A DNA stretch of 64,000 nucleotides from Eustoma russellianum (lineage: Eukaryota > Streptophyta > Magnoliopsida > Gentianales > Gentianaceae): NCBI GenBank assembly GCA_036186865.1, contig AP025065.1, positions 7,510,300-7,574,299 of the forward strand. The letters run 5' to 3'. Made by a program: the position numbers and the translations under genes. Below, in pieces: positions 48,622 to 60,151 of the stretch; the first letter of the stretch is position 1, and each line of letters begins with the position of its first letter. The notes beneath the pieces were generated by a model. That model did not search any database, was not told where the DNA came from, and saw only the letters and a program-made list of their open reading frames with translations.

Positions 48622-49086
48622 CTGATGACTGGGCGATGGACTGGAGGAAATTTATTGGGAGCTGCATTCTTTCTGAAATGGAATTAGCAAACTTCAGGAA
48701 AGCAATGTACTGAACTGTATGAAGAGCTAAAGAAAAGGAAAAACTCTAGGGATCTACTTGTTAATATTTTAGAACAACATACTCGATGAGGGTGCCTCTC
48801 TTTTGGATGACATAAGGATATGGTAGAGCACCTATCATGTTCTGGTTCATGGTACTCAATGCTCTCCTACTTCCTATTCCAGCATTCAACTTCCCTTTCC
48901 CTGTCCTTTCTTCCCCTGTGTATTAAAAAAGAAACAAACAATCCTGAATCAGTCCTCATTCAGATATTACATAGAAATCCAATGAGAGCTTGAGGGAAAC
49001 ATGAAATTTTGTATTTTGAAATTCATTTCACCTTGAGAATTTGCGTGCCTGATGATTCCCGGAAAGTTTTCATCTGATCCAACCAT
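48622..49086 (-). pseudogene. Cyclin B2 5' exons, copy 2
   Basis: Same three exons as copy 1, shifted by 1159 bp, with start at 49086. A base change in the last exon replaces Thr by Ile in HRPVTR. Truncated at the same LTR junction. Confidence 0.85.
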
Positions 49087-49787
49087 CTTGGCAGTCTTGA
49101 CGAATATCTTCGTGTAACGAGGAGATCTTATTAGCAGTAATTGAAATATTCAGTACCTCCGTCAAACAGTAAAAAAAATAGCAAATCCAGAAAAGGGGAA
49201 ACGAAAACAAACAAGAAAACCAAGAATAAACAAAAGAAGGCAAATCCCCATTGGAAGTATCACAAACAAAAAATTTGTGACGAAGCTAAAAAAAGGGATA
49301 AAAGTAGATATTTGTCGAAGACGATGGCGAGTGGGCTCAATGGGATGACGGGCATGGAAGTAGACAGATGCTTGATTACTCTCTTTAAGTTGGGAAACTC
49401 AATGTTTATTATGTTGTACTGGAAGTTATGTTAGTCAGTTGATCAAACACTTTTTATTTTTGCTGTATTTTCTGGTTACATTAATGATGGTGAAGTTTTA
49501 AATTTTACAACATTTCCGCTGATTTATCTCACGTCATGAATGATGTACGCTTGATCTGCTTTGACACTTCGTAGTTCTCATAGTAGACTACGGCGAGTGC
49601 ACTGATTCCGATGACAGTTTCGGGCCGGGGCGCTACAGGCACCATTTTAAAGGTGTGCTATAATATCTGTGAGTCAATGCAATAAAAACATGAAATCGAT
49701 GACATTATCTTATTTCATATGTCTCAATCTGCAAATAACAGAGGAGAACCGATGGCATCCAGTACTGCGAAGAACAGTTTAACAGAC

Positions 49788-50252
49788 CTGGTGACTGGGC
49801 GATGGACTGGAGGAAATTTATAGGGAGCTGCATTCTTTCTGAAATGGAATTAGCAAACTTCAGGAAAGCAATGTACTGAACTGTATGAAGAGCTAAAGAA
49901 AAGGAAAAACTCTAGGGATCTACTTGTTAATATTTTAGAACAACATACTCGATGAGGGTGCCTCTCTTTTGGATGACATAAGGATATGGCGGAGCACCTA
50001 TCATGTTCTGGTTCATGGTACTCAATGCTCTCCTACTTCCCATTCCAGCATTCAACTTCCCTTTCCCTGTCCTTTCTTCCCCTGTGTATTAAAAAAGAAA
50101 CAAACAATCCTGAATCAATCCTCATTCAGATATTACATAGAAATCCAATGAGAGCTTGAGGGAAACATGAAATTTTGTATTTTGAAATTCATTTCACCTT
50201 GAGAATTTGCATGCCTGATGATTCATGAAAAGTTTTCATCTGATCCAACCAT
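49788..50252 (-). pseudogene. Cyclin B2 5' exons, copy 3, with early stop
   Basis: Same exons, start at 50252. A changed stretch near 50224-50228 turns the codons after DENF into TCA TGA, giving an early stop that copies 1 and 2 do not have. Beyond 50469 this copy continues into unique DNA, so it may be the oldest member. Confidence 0.85.
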
Positions 50253-50469
50253 CTTGGCAGTCTTGACGAATATCTTCGTGTAACGAGGAGATCTTATTAG
50301 CAGTAATTGAAATATTCAGTACCTCCGTCAAACAGTAAAAAAAAAGCAAATCCAGAAAAGGGGAAACGAAAACAAACAAGAAAACCAAGAATAAACAAAA
50401 GAAGGCAAATCCCCATTGGAAGTATCACAAACAAAAAATTTGTGACAAAGCTAAAAAAAGGGATAAAAG

Positions 50470-50801
50470 ATACGCATTTAATCAAAATGAAGGTTCTCAC
50501 ATGATCCAAGTGAAGGGATGTTGAAGGAAGGAAGTGACTATGTTGAAAATCCCATTCAATCCTCCGTCAATGGAGTGATAATCTTGGTAAAGTCTAAATA
50601 TTTAATTTTCCTTTTTTTTTCATTCTTCATTTCTCTCCAGAGCGCTTTAATTGTTTCTGAATAGCCTGAAAGGAAAACTTGAAACAAAAGGAACTTGGAT
50701 AAGCGGAATTAAACTTTAAAATAACAAAACACGTCCGCACATGCCTATTTTCATATATTTGAAAATAACGGCTAGCAAGCGGGCACCGTAAGGAAAATTA
50801 G
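50470..50801. other. Unique spacer before the telomere-like array
   Basis: Possibly upstream DNA of the original cyclin gene. No coding frame recognised. Confidence 0.5.
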
Positions 50802-51055
50802 GGTTTAGGGTTAAGGGTTTATGGTTTAGGGTTTAGGAGTTAGGGTTTAGGGTTTAGGGTTTAAGGGTTTAGGGTTTAAGGGTTTAGGGTTTAAGGGTTT
50901 GGGGTTTAGGGTTTGGGGTTTAGGGTTTGGGGTTTAAGGGTTTGGGGTTTAGGGTTTGGGGTTTAGGGTTTGGGGTTTAGGGTTTAGGGTTTGGGGTTTA
51001 GGGTTTTGGGTTTTGGGGTTTAGGGTTTGGGGTTTGGGGTTTGGGGTTTGGGGTT
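50802..51055 (+). repeat. Degenerate telomere-type TTTAGGG array
   Basis: About 254 bp of TTTAGGG units mixed with TTTAAGGG and TTTGGGG variants; variants become more common to the right, where the array reads (TTTGGGG)n into the N gap. The G-rich strand is the + strand, the orientation of a right-hand chromosome end. Confidence 0.95.
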
Positions 51056-51155
51056 NNNNNNNNNNNNNNNNNNNNNNNNNNNNNNNNNNNNNNNNNNNNN
51101 NNNNNNNNNNNNNNNNNNNNNNNNNNNNNNNNNNNNNNNNNNNNNNNNNNNNNNN
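51056..51155. other. Assembly gap (100 N)
   Basis: One hundred N, the conventional size for a scaffold join of unknown length. Confidence 0.99.
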
Positions 51156-51188
51156 AAAACTAATCTAAATGAATAACGGAGGAGCCAT

Positions 51189-51549
51189 TCACTGTTCGTC
51201 ATCCGAACAGAGAGTAGCAACACTCTCTGCGCACGCCTTCAGGAGGCGTCTCAGCTGTGCAGCTTTGGATTTAATCCGCATCTGCCTTGTGTCCAGGTAT
51301 TGGAGACGCTCATCCTGGTACATAATATGCTCCCTCAGGTCATCCACTGTTTTCCACAGTTTGTATTTCTTTATGGAGATCGCCAATTTGGCGATCCCGA
51401 CGTGGCCCAAAAAGACTGGGTTCAGAGGACTCAGCCTGTGGGGGTGATTCTTGTGGTGGAGGAACCGCTGAAGAAGAGGGTTGTTGAATAGGCCGTCTTG
51501 CCGCTGAATGGCAACTACCACGTCGCGCTTGCGCTTTAGTACGAACCAT
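51189..51549 (-). pseudogene. Unidentified coiled-coil protein fragment beside CACTA element
   Basis: The minus strand starts MVRTKAQARRG, has a Pro/Ser-rich stretch, then RRDRQIGDLHKEI. After a one-base shift it continues as VDDLREHIMYQDERLQYLD and a helical, charged tail ending in SDDEQ. The two frames complement each other, so this looks like one gene with a frameshift, probably a transposon accessory protein. Family not recognised. Confidence 0.45.
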
Positions 51550-51627
51550 ATTTGGGTCTTTTTTTATGATTATAAAGGAGGTTGTTTTCTATGTAGTTGG
51601 GGTCACGGTCCATCCTGTTTATATAGG

Positions 51628-51890
51628 GAATTCAGCGACGACATAGCGACGAAAAAGCGACGTACATGCATCGAAAGTGTAACAGTCGGGCTGTGCCGAA
51701 TAGCGACGACGTAGCGACGAAACACATCGTATGCGTCGCTGTGCGTCGCTAAGTCGTCGGTGTTTGTGTTTGTTTCCGGGATTTGTGTTTCGTGGTCGTC
51801 GGTATTTGTGTTTGTTTGTTGCCGGGATTCGTGTTTCATGGTCGTCGCTTATCGTCGCTATATCGTCGCTAATACGTCGGTAATATGCAC
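51628..51890. repeat. Left subterminal repeats of the CACTA element
   Basis: Many copies of GCGACGA or TCGTCGC in both orientations (for example AGCGACGACATAGCGACGA). Such motifs bind the TNPA-type protein in known CACTA elements. Confidence 0.8.
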
Positions 51891-52070
51891 GCTGAGAACC
51901 ATAAAACGCAGCTTTCTTCTTCCACTCTTCTCCCATTCTTCTCCCATTTCAAACACAATCATAACTTTTCTACGAAAATATAGAAGGAAGAAATCTTGTT
52001 GTGTGAAATTTTGATGTTTTCCACCACCGAGAAAAGATAGCTGTTGTTATTTTGAAGGTATAGCGAGAAA

Positions 52071-55000
52071 ATGGATCCGAGGAGGAGCGATAGAAAGTGG
52101 ATGTACGAGAGAGTAAACAGGGGAGTGGAGTTTTAGATTTGTTGAAGGTCTCGAAGAATTTATGGATTTTGCGACGAGTAATGAAAGTGGAACGCAGATT
52201 AGATGTCCGTGTAAGAAATGCAAGAACCGTAAATATATGCATCCGGGTGACGTGAGGGTTCACTTATTGAAACAAGGTTTCGTGCACAATTACCATACAT
52301 GGTACTGCCACGGCGAATATGAGGGGGCGTCTACATCTGCAACTGTACACGTCGAAGGGGGACCCGGTCAGGTTGATGCCGAAGAAATAGGCGAGGGATC
52401 TCACAACCCATACGTGCAGATGGTGCAAGACGCAGCCGCCGGCGCATTTACGGGAGAGCAATACTTACAAATGCAGGATCAGGATGAACAGCCGCGTGTA
52501 TTCGCGGAGGAAGATCCGAACCCTCAAGCGAGACAGTTTTTGAGATGCTGAACGCCGCCAACACGCCGCTGTATCCCGGTTGCGGTAGTCACACACAGAT
52601 GTCCATGATCGGTCGGATGACGAGCATGAAGACGGAGCACCGCATGACGGAGAGATTGTACGATGGGATGTGTCAGCTGATGAGGGAATCTCTTCCCGAA
52701 GGGAACACAATGGTCGACAGTTTTTATTCGACGAAGAAGAACAGCTGCAGGCGTTGGGACTGCCGGTTCAGAAGATCGATTGTTGTTCAGAGGGGTGCAT
52801 CATATACTGGGGCATCGACGAGGATAAAGACAAGTGTAGGGTCTGTGGGACACGCAGGTGGAGAACGAACAAAAGAAACCGGAACGTGCCAAGAAAGCAA
52901 TTCTACTATTTACCTCTCGCCCCTAGACTGCAGAGGCTCTACGCATCCGGTGCCACAGCTAGCCAGATGAGGTGGCAAGCGGAGCACTACACGAAAGACG
53001 GTGAGATGTGCCATCCATCTGACGGCGAAGCTTGGAGGACGTTCGATGCGACACATCCGGGTTTTTCGTCGGAGACAAGGAACGTTAGGTTGGGTTTATG
53101 CACCGATGGGTTCAACCCGTTCGGACAGTCGGGAGGCAGTAATTCATCGTGGCCTGTAATCGTGATGCCGTACAATCTACCACCTTGGATGTGCATGAAG
53201 AAGCTGTGTACATGTTCTTGACTGTGATCGCACCAGGGCCTAGGAATCCGAAAAAAAAGATCGACCTGTACCTGCAGCCATTGATACATGAGCTGAAGTG
53301 GTTGTGGGAGTTTGGCGTGGAGACGTTCGATGTATCGACCCAAACAAAACTTCCAGCTACGCGACTGCGCTGATGTGGACCATCAGCGACTTCCCGGCTT
53401 ATTCTATGTTGTCGGGTTGGGAGCACATCGGGGGAAATACGCTTGCCCTTGCTGCATGAAGCAAGCGAAGACGATTGTCCCTTGAAACATGGACGTAAGA
53501 TTTGATGGTTCGACAGCCATAGGAGTTCTCTGCCCAGGACGTTCATTTGTACAGAAAGAACACGACGTCGTTCCTGCCTGGCATCGTCGAGAAGGACATG
53601 AAGCCCGAGCTTCTCACGGGTGCGGAGGTGTGTTGGAGGAGATAGACAGTTGTGGATTCGTGGGGGTCCGTGATGATCCGGACGGCAGCCACAACGCAGA
53701 CCTGGCTCGTTACTGTATCGGGTGGAAGAAGAGAAGCATATTCTGGGAGCTTCCGTATTGGAAGGAGAGCAATATGATCCGACACAACCTGGATGTCATG
53801 CACATTGAGAAGAACGTGTTTACAACATTTTCAATACGGTGCTGAATGTGCCTGGAAAACGAAAGACAATTTGAAGGCACGACTTGATATGCGCGACCTG
53901 AATATGCGACCGGAGCTGCATCCCGTTTGCACATCCTACATGCCGAAGTCCTCTTACACGCTGAATGCGGAGCAGGTCAGTGCGTTGTTAGCGTGGCTGG
54001 GGACGGCTAGATTTCCTGACGGCCATGTTTCGAACCTGTCTAAGAACATCGACGTGAATAAACGCGGTTTGCACGGGATGAAGAGCCACGACTGTCACGT
54101 GTTCATGCAACGGTTGATGCCCATTGCATTCCGCGAGCTGCTTCCAACCAATGTATGGGAAGCCACTTACCGAGAGTGAGTCTCTTCTTCAGATGTCTTA
54201 CATCCACGAGACTCAGGGCGGATGATATGTCAAGGCTGGAGGGCGGAAATCCCCTTGATCATTTGCAAGATGGAAACTGTATTCCCTCCGGCCTTCTTTG
54301 ATTCAATGGAACACCTGCCAGTTCATCTATCATACGAGGCACGCGTTGGTGGTCCTGTTCAGTACAGGTGGATGTATCCGTTCGAGAGGTACTCTTATTA
54401 TTACGTGCCGTTCTTATGTGTTTAAGCGCAAGCATTTGAACAGATATTCCCTATATGAACAGATATCTCAGGCATTTGAAGCTGAACATCAAGAAACAAG
54501 GCGAAAGTCGAGGCCCTCCGATGTGCAATGCCTACCTGACGGAGGAAGCCTCGACCTTCGTGTCTCATTACTTTCGATCCAGATGTCCGTCGAGGTGCAG
54601 AGATGTTCTCCGGAACGACGACGGCATTTCCAGATCCGGTTGTCCTCCCGATATTCACACATCCAATCAGATTTCACGGACAGGGAAAGGAAATGATATT
54701 GGGGGACAGCGAGCTGAAGATTGCTCATTCTTATGTTCTGCGCAACTGCCGTCAAGTCGACCGTTTCCAGAGGGTATAAACGATATCCAATTTTAATTTG
54801 TAAATACCTTGCGCTACTATATCCATTATATTACAAAGATATACAGGGTACTCATTCGTAATTTGCTTCAGCTTGTTCGTTGATTTATTGCAACACACCG
54901 TTCACCGGGTATATCGAGCGATGCAATAAACAATGAGTTAGATGCCAAGTTTGCTGATTGGTTCAGGTGGCATGTAAGTTTACATATTTCCGGTTACGTG

Positions 55001-55854
55001 TACGTCATGTGATACGCATTTATTGCCCCACTGATGTATACTTACTTGTCGTTCTACAGGCGAGCCAAGGTCATCTGGCTGACGATGAGTACGGTTACAT
55101 TCTGACACCAGTAGCCGAGGGTCCATTGAACAGAGTCACGCGCCACGATATGTGTTTTGTCAACAGTATAGATTCCACACAGTCTCCCATGCCAGCCAAA
55201 AATCATCGGGAGAACAGCGAGTGTGTGTCAAACGGTATGACAATAGCCCGGACGAGGATGACTTCAACGGCTACTTTACTGACATCATCGAGCTCGAATA
55301 TCCCGCATTGCCTATAAAGCGGGTGGTGTTATTCAAATGCGAATGGTACGATCCAACTCGGGAAGGTTATCGCGCTGGCACAAAGGTTCATGACCGATAT
55401 AAGTTGGTAGACATACACCAAGGGCGACGGTACAGAAAGTACGATCCATTCGTTTGGCTAGTCAAGCGTCCCAGGTGTACTATCTATCGTATCCAACAAC
55501 AAGGATGAATGCGAGCTCAAAAGACTGGCGAGCCGTGTGCAAAGTGAAATCGAGCAAGTTTGATGTCAGTATACAGCCAGGTTCAGATGGCACGGATGCC
55601 GCATTTCAAGAAGAAAACCCACCCGTTCTGGATACGACACATGTTGAACTGCACAACCTCCCTCTAAATGACCCCAACGGCGGTTTCATCGAAATTCATC
55701 TCAACATACAACCGCCTGACATATTGAAGATGTAGGCGAAGACGAATACGAGGATGAAGAGGACGACGAGCATGTAGATGAAGATGAAAATGAAGATGAA
55801 AATGAGGATGAAAATGAAGATGCGTATGAGGATGCGGATGACAATGAAGATTGA
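52071..55854 (+). pseudogene. CACTA TNP2-like transposase
   Basis: Reads in several frames from MDPRRSDRKWMY at 52071. Parts in order: Transpos_assoc domain (EEFMDFA, IRCPCKKCKNRKYMHP, LLKQGFVHNYHTWYCHGE); Transposase_21 core (KIDCCSEGCIIYW, RRLQRLY-like, NVRLGLCTDGFNPFG, WPVIVMPYNLPPWMCMK, KRSIFWELPYWKE, LDVMHIEKNVF, GMKSHDCHVFMQRLMPIAF); DUF4218-like region (PPAFFDSMEHLPVHLSYEA, GGPVQYRWMYPFERY); DUF4216-like region (VVLFKCEWYDPT, then QASQVYYLSYPT); and an acidic Glu/Asp tail ending 55854. Frameshifts lie near 52140, 52545, 52730, 53215, 53380-53780 and 54180-54460, so no full transposase is made. Some breaks could be introns. Confidence 0.88.
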
Positions 55855-56394
55855 GGTTAGTCACAATTTCTTATGTACCTCATTAGGCGAAAGTGTGTAT
55901 ATGTTGATGTACTTATACACATGTATATACATAATGTGTGTCTGTAAGTACTTTATGTTTTCTATTATTTTTTTTCCATACTGATGGCACCGACAAGTTA
56001 CCGACGAAACCAGTCATCGCAAATTTGAAAATAACGACGACACAGGCAATAGCGACGACACAGTAATAGCGACGGACTTTCGTCGCTAGTACGTCGCAAA
56101 ATTTTTGACTAAAAGCTGAAATCCCCCTTCTTCTTCCCCATTTCTGCGTTTCCCTCCTTTCCCCCTTCCCCAAATTTTCAACGAAATTCCTTCGCCTCCT
56201 CCCCCATCTTCTCCGCCGAATACAGCAGAGGCCTCCCGTCGCTCCTCCTCCCCCCATCTTCTCCGGCGAATACAGCAGAGGCTATTTAGGAGGTTAGTGC
56301 GTTTGTTTTTATTATTTTATTTGTTTTATAGGATCTATTTTGTTTGTGGATTGTGCCGCTTGTTTTCGTTGTAGTTATACACTTGATAGCAGTT

Positions 56395-56860
56395 TGGGAG
56401 GAGAGATTGTGCTGGGGTGGAGGGATTCGGGCTGGGTGGGGCGGTGTGGGGCTGGATGGCGGAGGGGATGGCGGAGGGAATGGCGAGGGGCAGTGGTGTA
56501 GCTTGGGTGTTGGAGGTGATGGCGGAGGGCATGGGTGGCTGTGGGGCTGGGTGGGGGCGGTGTGGGGTTGGATGCGGAGGGGATGGCGGAGGGAATGGCG
56601 GAGGGGCAGTGGTGTAGCTTGGGTGTTGGAGGGGATGGCGGAGGGCAATGTGTGGCTGTGGGGCTGGGTGGGGCTGGGTGGCTGTGCGTGGGGTCCGTGG
56701 GGGCGGTGTGGCTATGCGTGGGGCTGGGGTGGCTGTGGGTGGAGGCCGGGTGGGGCGGAGTGGCTATGCATGGGGCTGGGTGGCTATGGGTGGGGCCAGG
56801 TGGGGCGGGTTCGGCTGGATGGGGCGGGGGTGGGGCGGAGGTGGGGCGGTTTATATATGT
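56395..56860 (+). repeat. G-rich minisatellite in the CACTA element
   Basis: Tandem blocks made of GGCGGAGGGGATGGCGGAGG, GTGGTGTAGCTTGGGTGTTG and GGGGCTGGGTGGGG. The C-poor strand is very G-rich and could form G-quadruplexes. Open frames here in all phases are a composition artefact. Confidence 0.85.
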
Positions 56861-57278
56861 ATTATATATAATATATAGATATATATATATATATATATAT
56901 ATATATCAATAGTATGATATATTTTTGGCCATTTAAGTACTTTTTGGCTTAATTGACTTTAATTTATCAATAGTATGTTTCAATAGTTAAGATATAATAA
57001 GTGATGAAATATGTATAATATATATGTTTAAGATATGAAAATGAATAAGTTTTGGATATTACATACTATTTTGCCGTGCATGTACCCGAAAAAGGGCTGT
57101 TGGTGACTAGGGTGCGTATGCACCAAAATTGTTGTTAATGTTGAATTAGTAGAAATGTGGTGTGCTTGGCCAATGAATGATGCATGTACAAACTGTTTGT
57201 AAGAGGTTTGCATATGATTTTCGGTATGATACTAGTTCAAGGTGTTTACTAAGCTCGAGAGCTGGACATACATTTGTC

Positions 57279-57352
57279 TTTGGAGAGGCCATTAAGGCCG
57301 GAAAACCTCCGATAAACGAATAGGTCATGCCGAAATTTTTAAAATTATTAAT
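57279..57352 (+). repeat. 70-bp motif, copy 1 (near first intron of Transposase_24 gene)
   Basis: Shares GGAGAGGCC..TTAAGGCCGG, then CGAATAGGTCATGCCGAAAT and TTTAAAATTAT with 58573-58640. Both copies lie in non-coding sequence before an acceptor, in the same orientation. Confidence 0.85.
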
Positions 57353-57469
57353 ATCTTGCATTAAATGTATGCAAACACTTGTCATTTTTTGGACATCTTA
57401 TTTGTCTGGCCAACCGGTGTCCTAAACTCGTTGAATGTGCCTTTTAAAATTTTCACCCTTGCAGATCTG

Positions 57470-59333
57470 ATGGCTAGTGAGGGTTTACCGACTCGATCTA
57501 CACATGACATGTCAGGAGAGTTTAATATGTTCCTCTCTCAGCATGAGCAGCTTGGGTCGGTTTCGACCGCAGCTCTTGCTGCGGACGCAGACCTTTTAGG
57601 GTCTGCCGAGAGGTCCGCACCCCCCGATCTACGCCGCCACCCCACACCCACCGGTTCAGCACCTCATCCGGCGTCTGATGCGGCATCGGACGAGGGTGTC
57701 ATACAAGGGCGTCGTGCCCTCCCTTGGTCATATGATACCCATACGTAAGTAATAATTTATTTTTTTAAACACGTTTTCAAATATATTTCAAAGCGTTATT
57801 TTTTCTTAACAACTTCACCTCTTTCAGGTTGCAGCGGACTCGGGCCAGATTTCCGGTTGCATCACTCGGTCCTTCCACCTGAGGCAGGACCCAACTGGAT
57901 ATGCTTGGTCCCGTGTCACCATGCAGACACGTAGATTCTACTGGATGAGTTTCAGGTATTCAAATTTGGTGAATTTCACTTTTTGATACGTAATCGATCA
58001 TTACTTTTCTAACCATGTTTTTACTTTTCCTCCGTATAATAATTGCAGAAGGCGTACAGCTGGCCAGCTGACATCGCCCACGACGTGGAGCAGGCCTGGC
58101 GGCATAAGGCCGCCACACGCTACAGGGACTTCATCAACTCGCACAAGACCAAGTGGGAGCGTGACCCTAATTATGCCAGGCCTGCCTACATATCCGAGGC
58201 CACCTGGGCGGGGTGGATAGCAGGTTGGATGGACCCTGCTACCCAACGCCGCAGCGCCCGGAACGCGGCGAACCGGCGCAGCGGCAATGTACAGGGCCCA
58301 GCACCTGCCACACACTCAGGTGGGTCGGTTTCCCACGCCACCACGATGCGTTCTATGGTAAGTATTTTAATATTGGATTATTTAGATTCATTGATTTCAT
58401 TGAATTATTTAGATTCATTGACTTAAGTGGATTATTTACATTCATTGACTTAAGTGGATTATTTATATTCATTGATTTCTTATGTTGCGCTGTTGTTTTT
58501 TTGGTATTCGTATATGGTTAATTTAAGTAGTATATGTGTTATTTGCCTTTTTCTTTTATTTTTGCTTTGACTTGGGAGAGGCCTTTAAGGCCGGGATACC
58601 TCCAATAAACGAATAGGTCATGCCGAAATTTTAAAATTATGGATTTCACTAACATATTTTATTTCATTCTTTCAGCAAGGAGGAGACGGGGGGAGTGGCC
58701 AGCCTCCTACGATCTCTTCTACAAGACGCATCGGAAGAAAGCCTCCGACGGAACGGAGGACTGGATCACGGCGAAGGCGCGCGACATCAGTGTAAGTAGA
58801 CTACGATATCATTTGTTTTTTCCTTAGTTTGTTTTATTTGCTAAACCCTAAACCCTAACAATTCTTATTCTCATTTCAGGACGAGTACAACAGACTACTC
58901 GCACTTAGGGGAGAAGAGGCCGACAAGAACCGCGCTTATTGGGATGCAGTTCGGACCGTCGGCCCTCAGAATAAGAAGAAGAGGGAGGTGTACGGGGTCG
59001 GATCAGCAGCGCCGCGATTCTTTCCCGAAGTTCTGCATGCAGGTGCTTCCTCTGAGGCCAGCACCTCCGTGCCTTCTACGGCCCCAGAGAGTCTTTCGCG
59101 CCTGGAATCAGAGCATGCGACGCTGCAGCATGAGGTGGAGACCATCAGGGCGCAGCATGAGGAGAGCGTACGAGCACTGCGGTCCGCATCTGACTCAGAC
59201 CCAGCAGGAGCTGCAAGCAGTCGCTCAGCAGGCGATTCAACAGGTGGTTGAGCATACGCAGCAGCAGACGATGCAGTGCAGCAGCAGACGAACCAACAAA
59301 TCTCGCAGCTATCGCATCTCATCATCTCTATGA
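57470..59333 (+). pseudogene. CACTA second gene, Transposase_24 (PF03004) family
   Basis: Exons recognisable at 57470-57744, about 57829-57956, 58049-58358, 58676-58792 and 58880-59251 or later. Start ATG gives MASEGLPTRS. The family core reads ITRSFHLRQDPTGYAWSRV, KAYSWPADIAHDVEQAW, RDFINSHKTKWERD, YISEATWAGWIAGWMDP and SGGSVSHATTMRSM, followed by YDLFYKTHRKKASDG and a coiled-coil end (LESEHATLQHEVETIRAQHE). One base is missing in the stretch that should read FYW-DEFQ (near 57940) and another shift lies near 57858; the final Gln-rich tail continues in a different frame. These suggest inactivation. The protein of this family accompanies TNP2 in many plant CACTA elements. Confidence 0.82.
58573..58640 (+). 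repeat. 70-bp motif, copy 2 (intron of Transposase_24 gene)
   Basis: Partner of 57279-57352; located in the intron between the exons ending 58358 and starting 58676. Confidence 0.85.
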
Positions 59334-59717
59334 TTTTCAGCTCCTCGCAGCCTCAGCCTCCCCCTTGATGGTCACTCTTCTCCGCATGATCCCCCTCCAT
59401 CTTCCTCTGCATAGTATTTCATTTTTTGATTTTTCGTACAGTCTATTTCGTTTATTGTATTGACATATTCTTTGTACTTTTATATTTTATATGACATTTT
59501 ATACGGATTCTATTTCGTTTGTGTTGTTTACGAACTTCAATACGCAAGTACTGTATTTCGGTATAACATTCGTACAAATGATTTAATATACAAAATATTT
59601 TATTATTATAAAAATTAAATAATAATAAACACTATTTAATTAATTATATATTGTATTATTTATAAATAAAAATATTTAATATTTAATATTAAATTAATAT
59701 TAAATATTAAATTATAA

Positions 59718-60135
59718 AATAGCGACGAACCTGCGACGAAAACGAAATGTCGTAGACCGGAAATAAAAAAATCAAAAATTTAAAAATAGCGACGAAAAAA
59801 TATACCGACGAAACTTTGCGACGAAATAATATGTCGCAGAAAGTAAATAAAAAAATAAAAAATTATAAAATAGCGACCGAAAACATACACCGACGAAACA
59901 ACGACGGCAGTAACTGGTCGCAGAACTGACAGTTTTTCGTCGCAATTGTGCGACCGCAACACCGACGGAATTTTTCCGTCCCAATATAGCGACGCAACAC
60001 CGACGAAATTTTTCCGTCCCAATATAGCGACGCTTCACCGACGAAATTCACTTTGCGACAAGCCGTATCGCGACCAACTTTTTTCGTCGCTATTTCGTCG
60101 CTAAATGTCTGTAGCGACGAAATAGCGACGACTTT
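59718..60135. repeat. Right subterminal repeats of the CACTA element
   Basis: Dense array of GCGACGAA, CCGACGAAA and TCGTCGCTA motifs in both orientations, leading up to the right terminus at 60166. Confidence 0.88.
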
Positions 60136-60151
60136 TGTCTGTCGATATATG

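Larger units (their letters stand above)
46991..50469 (+). repeat. Three tandem copies of a 1.16-kb LTR-cyclin unit
   Basis: Units at 46991-48153, 48154-49313 and 49314-50469. Each starts with the last 320 bp of the LTR-like sequence (from GTCGAAGACGATGGCG) and continues with 840 bp of cyclin B2 gene 5' sequence on the minus strand. Copies differ by few substitutions and small indels. After the third copy the sequence leaves the repeat at GATAAAAG and continues into what may be the original cyclin upstream DNA. Confidence 0.92.
55855..57469. other. Spacer between the two CACTA genes
   Basis: Holds a cluster of GCGACGA-type repeats (55985-56095), a pyrimidine-rich tract (56118-56270), a G-rich minisatellite (56395-56860), a TA microsatellite (56860-56906) and, from about 57260, intron-like sequence with the 70-bp motif described separately. 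The first part of the second gene may lie here as a non-coding exon. Confidence 0.6.

Noticed and set aside
51525..51549. MVRTK start resembling the histone H3 tail
   Set aside because: Only the first residues look alike; the rest has no histone fold.
52987..53546. Long minus frames across the transposase
   Set aside because: Shadows of the GC-rich + strand TNP2 coding sequence.
56286..56912. Many long frames on both strands
   Set aside because: Caused by the G-rich minisatellite, which lacks stop codons; proline- or glycine-only composition.
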